A program made the position numbers and the translations under genes. A stretch of DNA of 8,615 bases, from the NCBI GenBank assembly GCA_017964745.1, contig JAGCRJ010000274.1, positions 1 to 8,615 of the forward strand, read 5' to 3'. Positions 6,092 through 8,615 of this stretch are shown one piece after another; the stretch's first letter is position 1; the number at the start of each line of letters is the position of its first letter. Under the pieces are notes generated by a model. That model was not told the origin of the DNA, made no database searches, and saw only the letters and a program-made list of their open reading frames with translations. This DNA comes from Lachnospiraceae bacterium (GTDB lineage Bacteria; Bacillota; Clostridia; Lachnospirales; Lachnospiraceae).

Positions 6092-7255
6092 TCAGTTGAG
6101 CGGCATAAATCCCGTAGAAAAACTCTCCTCTGCATCATCGAGGCATTTAAAGGAAAGACTGAGCATCACTTCCCTTTTATAAGGGGAAGCTGTGTCATAT
6201 ACCGAATCATAGCTGTAGATCTGTGATGTGTACATAATGTTTCCCGCGGGTATGAGGGAATCGTATATTCCTTCTCCCGTGACCCCCTTTCCGTCTACGG
6301 CCATCCCTTCTATATCGACCGTATAATTCATATCGGATCTGTTCTCCAGATACAGCGTGTAGCCTTCGTGGAACCTGTCCGTATTCTCGCAGGCATATAT
6401 CATAAATGCATCATTTTCGAATATGGGATGATACCCGGTCAGATCGGGGTCCGGAACCGTTACCTCCGCAGTCGTGTTGATGAATACGGGTTTTTCGGAT
6501 CCGGCGATCCATTCGTATTTTAAGGAGTATATCAGAACCTCATCAATCACCATCTGACTTATATCGTATCCCGGAATATATGCAAAAATATCCTCATACA
6601 CCTGAGTGGTCGTATTCTTTTTGAAATTGCCCATCATGTAAAAATAGCTTAATGATGTCGCAACTCCGTTGATCGAATTACACGTAACCCTTATATCAAC
6701 ATTCTTCCCGGAATAATTCTCCACGATAAATCCGACCTTTACCACACCGGCAGGCCACGGATCCTCACCGGGAACAAGACCCGGAACAGCGTATATACCT
6801 GAAACCGTGATCCTGATCCCGCCTTCGTCATAGATCACTCCGTCGCCGATAATACTGTAATCCTCTTCAACCCATTCGCAGCCTCCGTCATTGAGCTTTT
6901 CATTCTTACGATAATCTGTGCCGATGATCCCCGCAGCAAAGCATATTACTATGGCCACAAATAATACATCCAAAGTCACGAGAACGATTATGCTTTTGAA
7001 TAACCTGTCTCGAAAGCCTCTTACCGGCTTCCTGCGCTTTTTGCCGGCACCTTCTTCATCGAATCCCGAATTCCAATCATCATTACCGGCGATCAAGGGT
7101 GCCGGTCTGTCCGGTTCCTCGTATATGACAGGCTCTGCATCTGTTTTTTCCGCATCTTTTGGAGAAAAGCGGATATAATATACGATCGATGAAACGGTCA
7201 ATACTGTCAGTGCCAAAAAAACAAATGCCAAAAATACGATAATGCCGGTTTCCAT
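6092..7255 (-). CDS. Two-helix membrane protein with duplicated outer domain
   Basis: I do not recognise a named family. The 387 residues contain a hydrophobic helix at about 4-27, a charged linker with KKRRK (72-76), a second helix at about 87-113 and a long polar C-terminal part. The basic residues beside the second helix suggest the linker is cytosolic and residues 114-387 are outside. The outer part appears to hold two related beta-rich repeats: GFIVENYSGKNVDIRVTCNS followed by INGVAT (175-200), and TLYLENRSDMNYTVDIEGMA followed by VDGKGVTG (300-327). Each continues to an aromatic, hydroxyl-rich stretch. Such EN-x-S...V-x-G patterns occur in anchored Clostridia proteins of unknown role, often with zinc ribbons. 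ATG at 7255 has GGGGAG at six bases. It leads a probable operon with nnrD and perhaps rsuA. Confidence 0.85.
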   Translation of the reverse strand: METGIIVFLAFVFLALTVLTVSSIVYYIRFSPKDAEKTDAEPVIYEEPDRPAPLIAGNDDWNSGFDEEGAGKKRRKPVRGFRDRLFKSIIVLVTLDVLFVAIVICFAAGIIGTDYRKNEKLNDGGCEWVEEDYSIIGDGVIYDEGGIRITVSGIYAVPGLVPGEDPWPAGVVKVGFIVENYSGKNVDIRVTCNSINGVATSLSYFYMMGNFKKNTTTQVYEDIFAYIPGYDISQMVIDEVLIYSLKYEWIAGSEKPVFINTTAEVTVPDPDLTGYHPIFENDAFMIYACENTDRFHEGYTLYLENRSDMNYTVDIEGMAVDGKGVTGEGIYDSLIPAGNIMYTSQIYSYDSVYDTASPYKREVMLSLSFKCLDDAEESFSTGFMPLN

Positions 7256-7304
7256 TATATTCTCCCCTCACCAGGCTTTTATGCCGTTCCTTACACAATA
7301 CATA

Positions 7305-7332
7305 ATTATCTTATAACAAAGAAAGGCAACAA
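7305..7332 (-). promoter_or_regulatory. Possible promoter of the membrane protein-nnrD unit
   Basis: TTGTTG (7332-7327), a 16-base spacer and GATAAT (7310-7305) form a moderate sigma-A promoter on the minus strand about 50 bases before the start codon at 7255. The -35 overlaps the T tract of the terminator at 7331-7385, so termination and restart are nearly back to back. The -10 matches five of six bases and the -35 three of six. Confidence 0.35.
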
Positions 7333-7385
7333 AAAAGCAAAATATCCCTATCCCGGAATCGGCTTCGGAAATAGGAATACTTTGC
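7331..7385 (-). terminator. Strong intrinsic terminator
   Basis: On the minus strand GCAAAGTATTCCTATTTC (7385-7368) pairs with GGGATAGGGATATTTTGC (7354-7337) over 18 positions, including four G-U pairs, with a 13-base loop and then TTTTTT (7336-7331). The other strand has no T run after the stem, so it acts leftward. It ends transcription coming from the zinc-ribbon protein operon or from the structured element at 7392-7466 just upstream. Confidence 0.88.
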
Positions 7386-7391
7386 CTTTAC

Positions 7392-7466
7392 TTTGAGACA
7401 TATATATAACCCGCCCTATCATAAGATACGGTCGACTAATGGGGATTATCCCCTATATGTCTCAAA
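7392..7466. other. Nested stem-loop element of unknown identity
   Basis: Perfect 13-bp inverted repeats TTTGAGACATATA (7392-7404) and TATATGTCTCAAA (7454-7466) enclose 49 bases. Inside lie a tight hairpin GGGGA-TTA-TCCCC (7441-7453), abutting the outer arm, and a second hairpin with TATC-ATAA-GATA (7417-7428) flanked by CCG/CGG. As RNA this would make a compact three-way junction. On the minus strand it sits seven bases before the terminator stem at 7385. It matches no riboswitch class whose consensus I can recall. It could be part of a leader, a small RNA, a 3' end structure, or a tiny MITE-like insertion. Confidence 0.6.
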
Positions 7467-7479
7467 AAGAAAACATATT

Positions 7480-7511
7480 TTGCAGAAAACGGCGGATTAT
7501 TGCAGAAAACG
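7480..7511. repeat. Two 12-bp direct repeats, 20-base period
   Basis: TTGCAGAAAACG occurs at 7480-7491 and again at 7500-7511, separated by GCGGATTA. The 20-base period is close to two helical turns. The pair lies directly after the stop codon of the zinc-ribbon gene (7519). It may be a protein-binding site or a chance slippage repeat. Confidence 0.6.
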
Positions 7512-7518
7512 ACACTTA

Positions 7519-8376
7519 TCACCAATCGGAATCCCAGCTTGAGTAATCCGAATCCCAGGAATCGTATGAATCCCATGAGCTGTCGGAATCCCAGTCATAA
7601 TCATAGCTGTAATCGCTGCTGTCATAACTTGAACTGCTTCCCGAGTCATACCATGAGGTATCCTCGAAATCAGTTCCGCTGTGATCATAAACGCGGTAGT
7701 CATCCGCAGTATCATCATAGATGATATCGTCAAGGAAATCGCTGTCGGACATGTAGTCCCAGGAATCATATGCGGGATCGTATGAATACCAGGATCCGCT
7801 CTGATAATAATAGTCATCACCGTTATAGCGGTAATATCCTCTCGAAGGAGAATTATCGAATATCGCAATCAGGAATACTACCAGAACGACAAGCAGGGTA
7901 ATACCGAAACGTGTCAGAAAGAAGAAACCGAGTATGCTTCCTATGCCCGATCCCTTGCGGCGACTCGGAGTGCTCCTTGAAGGCTGAGCGCTGCGTTTTT
8001 CGGCAGCGTGGCCCTTCTGGTCCGCTATCTCGGCTCTCAGTCTCTGATACAGTTCGTTGACCGCATAGCCTTCGTCGGAGCCCTGATATCTGATCGCTCT
8101 CTCTCCGTTAGCCTTGTTCTTGTATACGACAAAATCACCGGTCTGGCTCTTGTAGATACCGAATGCCTTGGGCTCTTTGATGTCTTTACCGATGAAGAAT
8201 CTTGTTATGTTCTCAGGCGGAAGCTTATGAGCGGTATACCAGGCCTTAAGCTCTTCTATCGTCTTAGGCTGGTCGGATGCGGTGCGGTTCGCGGTAGGCA
8301 TCGATCCTCCGCAATAGGGACAGTAATTAAGATTATCATCGATCAGCTGATCGCAGTAATTACACTTAACCTTCAT
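7519..8376 (-). CDS. Zinc-ribbon membrane protein with Asp/Ser/Tyr/Trp-rich tail
   Basis: A 285-residue protein of unknown function. A zinc ribbon opens it, with Cys5/Cys8 and Cys19/Cys22 (CNYC ... CPYC). A compact region (about 38-118) follows, with ITRFFIGKDIKEPKAFGIYK and FVVYKNKANGERAIRY, a sequence I recall from other Clostridia zinc-ribbon proteins without a known role. A basic linker (SRSTPSRRKGSG) precedes one membrane helix (about 146-172). The last 112 residues are extremely rich in Asp, Ser, Tyr and Trp, with repeats such as SWDSYDSWDSDYSSWDSDW and almost no basic residues. By the positive-inside rule the ribbon is cytosolic and the tail is outside, facing the cell wall. ATG at 8376 has AAAGGAGG at six bases and overlaps the upstream gene by 11 bases, so the two are translated together. 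Confidence 0.86.
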   Translation of the reverse strand: MKVKCNYCDQLIDDNLNYCPYCGGSMPTANRTASDQPKTIEELKAWYTAHKLPPENITRFFIGKDIKEPKAFGIYKSQTGDFVVYKNKANGERAIRYQGSDEGYAVNELYQRLRAEIADQKGHAAEKRSAQPSRSTPSRRKGSGIGSILGFFFLTRFGITLLVVLVVFLIAIFDNSPSRGYYRYNGDDYYYQSGSWYSYDPAYDSWDYMSDSDFLDDIIYDDTADDYRVYDHSGTDFEDTSWYDSGSSSSYDSSDYSYDYDWDSDSSWDSYDSWDSDYSSWDSDW

Positions 8377-8615
8377 TATCTGCCTCCTTTCCGGCTTTAT
8401 CGCTCTTATGGAGAAGATCGGTTACGTTTATCTCAAATTCGTCGCCTTCCTTTATGTCGGTATTGCCCCAGGGAATCTCGGAATCGGCATTCCGGGAATT
8501 ACGGAAGATCACGACTGCAGCCACGATCATGAACACAATATAAACTGAAAACAGTATCATGACTTCTATGCTCTGTGTCTTTATGCACATCTCATAGATT
8601 CCGTGGATCACTACC
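8366..8615 (-). CDS. Small membrane protein, start uncertain, possibly partial
   Basis: An open frame runs from the right edge to a TAA at 8368-8366. It contains one strongly hydrophobic helix (EVMILFSVYIVFMIVAAVVIF) and an acidic, polar C-terminal tail of about 43 residues (RNSRNADSEIPWGNTDIKEG ... DNEG). Possible starts inside the window are GTG at 8611, ATG at 8590 and ATG at 8560; none has a convincing ribosome binding site, and the frame is open to the edge, so this may be the C-terminal end of a longer membrane protein. Its final 11 bases, ATGAAGGTTAA, are also the start of the zinc-ribbon gene, in another frame. The function is unknown; the overlap suggests the two products are made together and may act together. 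Confidence 0.65.
   Translation of the reverse strand, partial: VVIHGIYEMCIKTQSIEVMILFSVYIVFMIVAAVVIFRNSRNADSEIPWGNTDIKEGDEFEINVTDLLHKSDKAGKEADNEG

Noticed and set aside
7392..7466. Known riboswitch class at the nested stem-loop
   Set aside because: Compared from memory with purine, c-di-GMP I and II, preQ1, fluoride, THF and guanidine consensus sequences; none fits.
7497..7868. Minus-strand frame of 123 codons rich in Ile, Met and Thr
   Set aside because: It is the shifted reading of the Asp/Ser/Tyr/Trp repeats of the zinc-ribbon gene; its repetitiveness comes from that gene's codons.
8008..8532. Plus-strand open frame of 174 codons
   Set aside because: Antisense to two overlapping minus-strand genes with a strong ribosome binding site; composition looks like a shadow.
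1..8615. tRNA, rRNA, CRISPR array, phage or defence module
   Set aside because: No clover-leaf, repeat-spacer pattern, integrase, toxin-antitoxin pair or defence domain is visible on either strand.

Overview
The window looks like chromosomal DNA of a Gram-positive anaerobe of the Clostridia, probably Lachnospiraceae-like. This is inferred from AGGAGG-type ribosome binding sites, a moderate GC content, a ThiT-type thiamine transporter subunit under a TPP riboswitch, and zinc-ribbon or N-anchored membrane proteins of a kind common in that group. No marker gene fixes the genus. Every gene I can support lies on the minus strand, so the biological order runs from high to low coordinates.

Region by region, in transcription order. 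(a) 8615-7519: a small membrane protein whose start is uncertain overlaps by 11 bases a zinc-ribbon membrane protein with a long Asp/Ser/Tyr/Trp-rich outer tail. (b) 7518-7256: a 263-base intergenic region with a 12-bp direct repeat, a 75-base nested stem-loop element and a strong intrinsic terminator, followed by a probable promoter. (c) 7255-4415: a membrane-anchored protein with two similar beta-rich outer repeats, the NAD(P)H-hydrate repair dehydratase NnrD, a long REP-like palindrome, and an RsuA-family rRNA pseudouridine synthase. (d) 4409-1671: a TPP riboswitch leader, then thiT, a CDF metal exporter with a duplicated C-terminal domain, and a FabG-like short-chain dehydrogenase. These three genes are separated by only 13-15 bases and are probably one thiamine-responsive operon. 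(e) 1626-262: a monocistronic degenerate-EAL plus HDOD signalling protein with its own promoter and a clean terminator. (f) 240-1: the start of a tetratricopeptide-like protein that runs off the window.

The genes are mostly housekeeping, repair and signalling functions and do not form one obvious pathway. The best leads are the thiT-CDF-SDR operon behind the TPP riboswitch, the structured element before the terminator at 7331-7466, the perfect 22-bp REP-like palindrome between nnrD and rsuA, and the two unassigned surface-exposed membrane proteins. I found no phage, plasmid, CRISPR, toxin-antitoxin or defence system, and I do not claim one.
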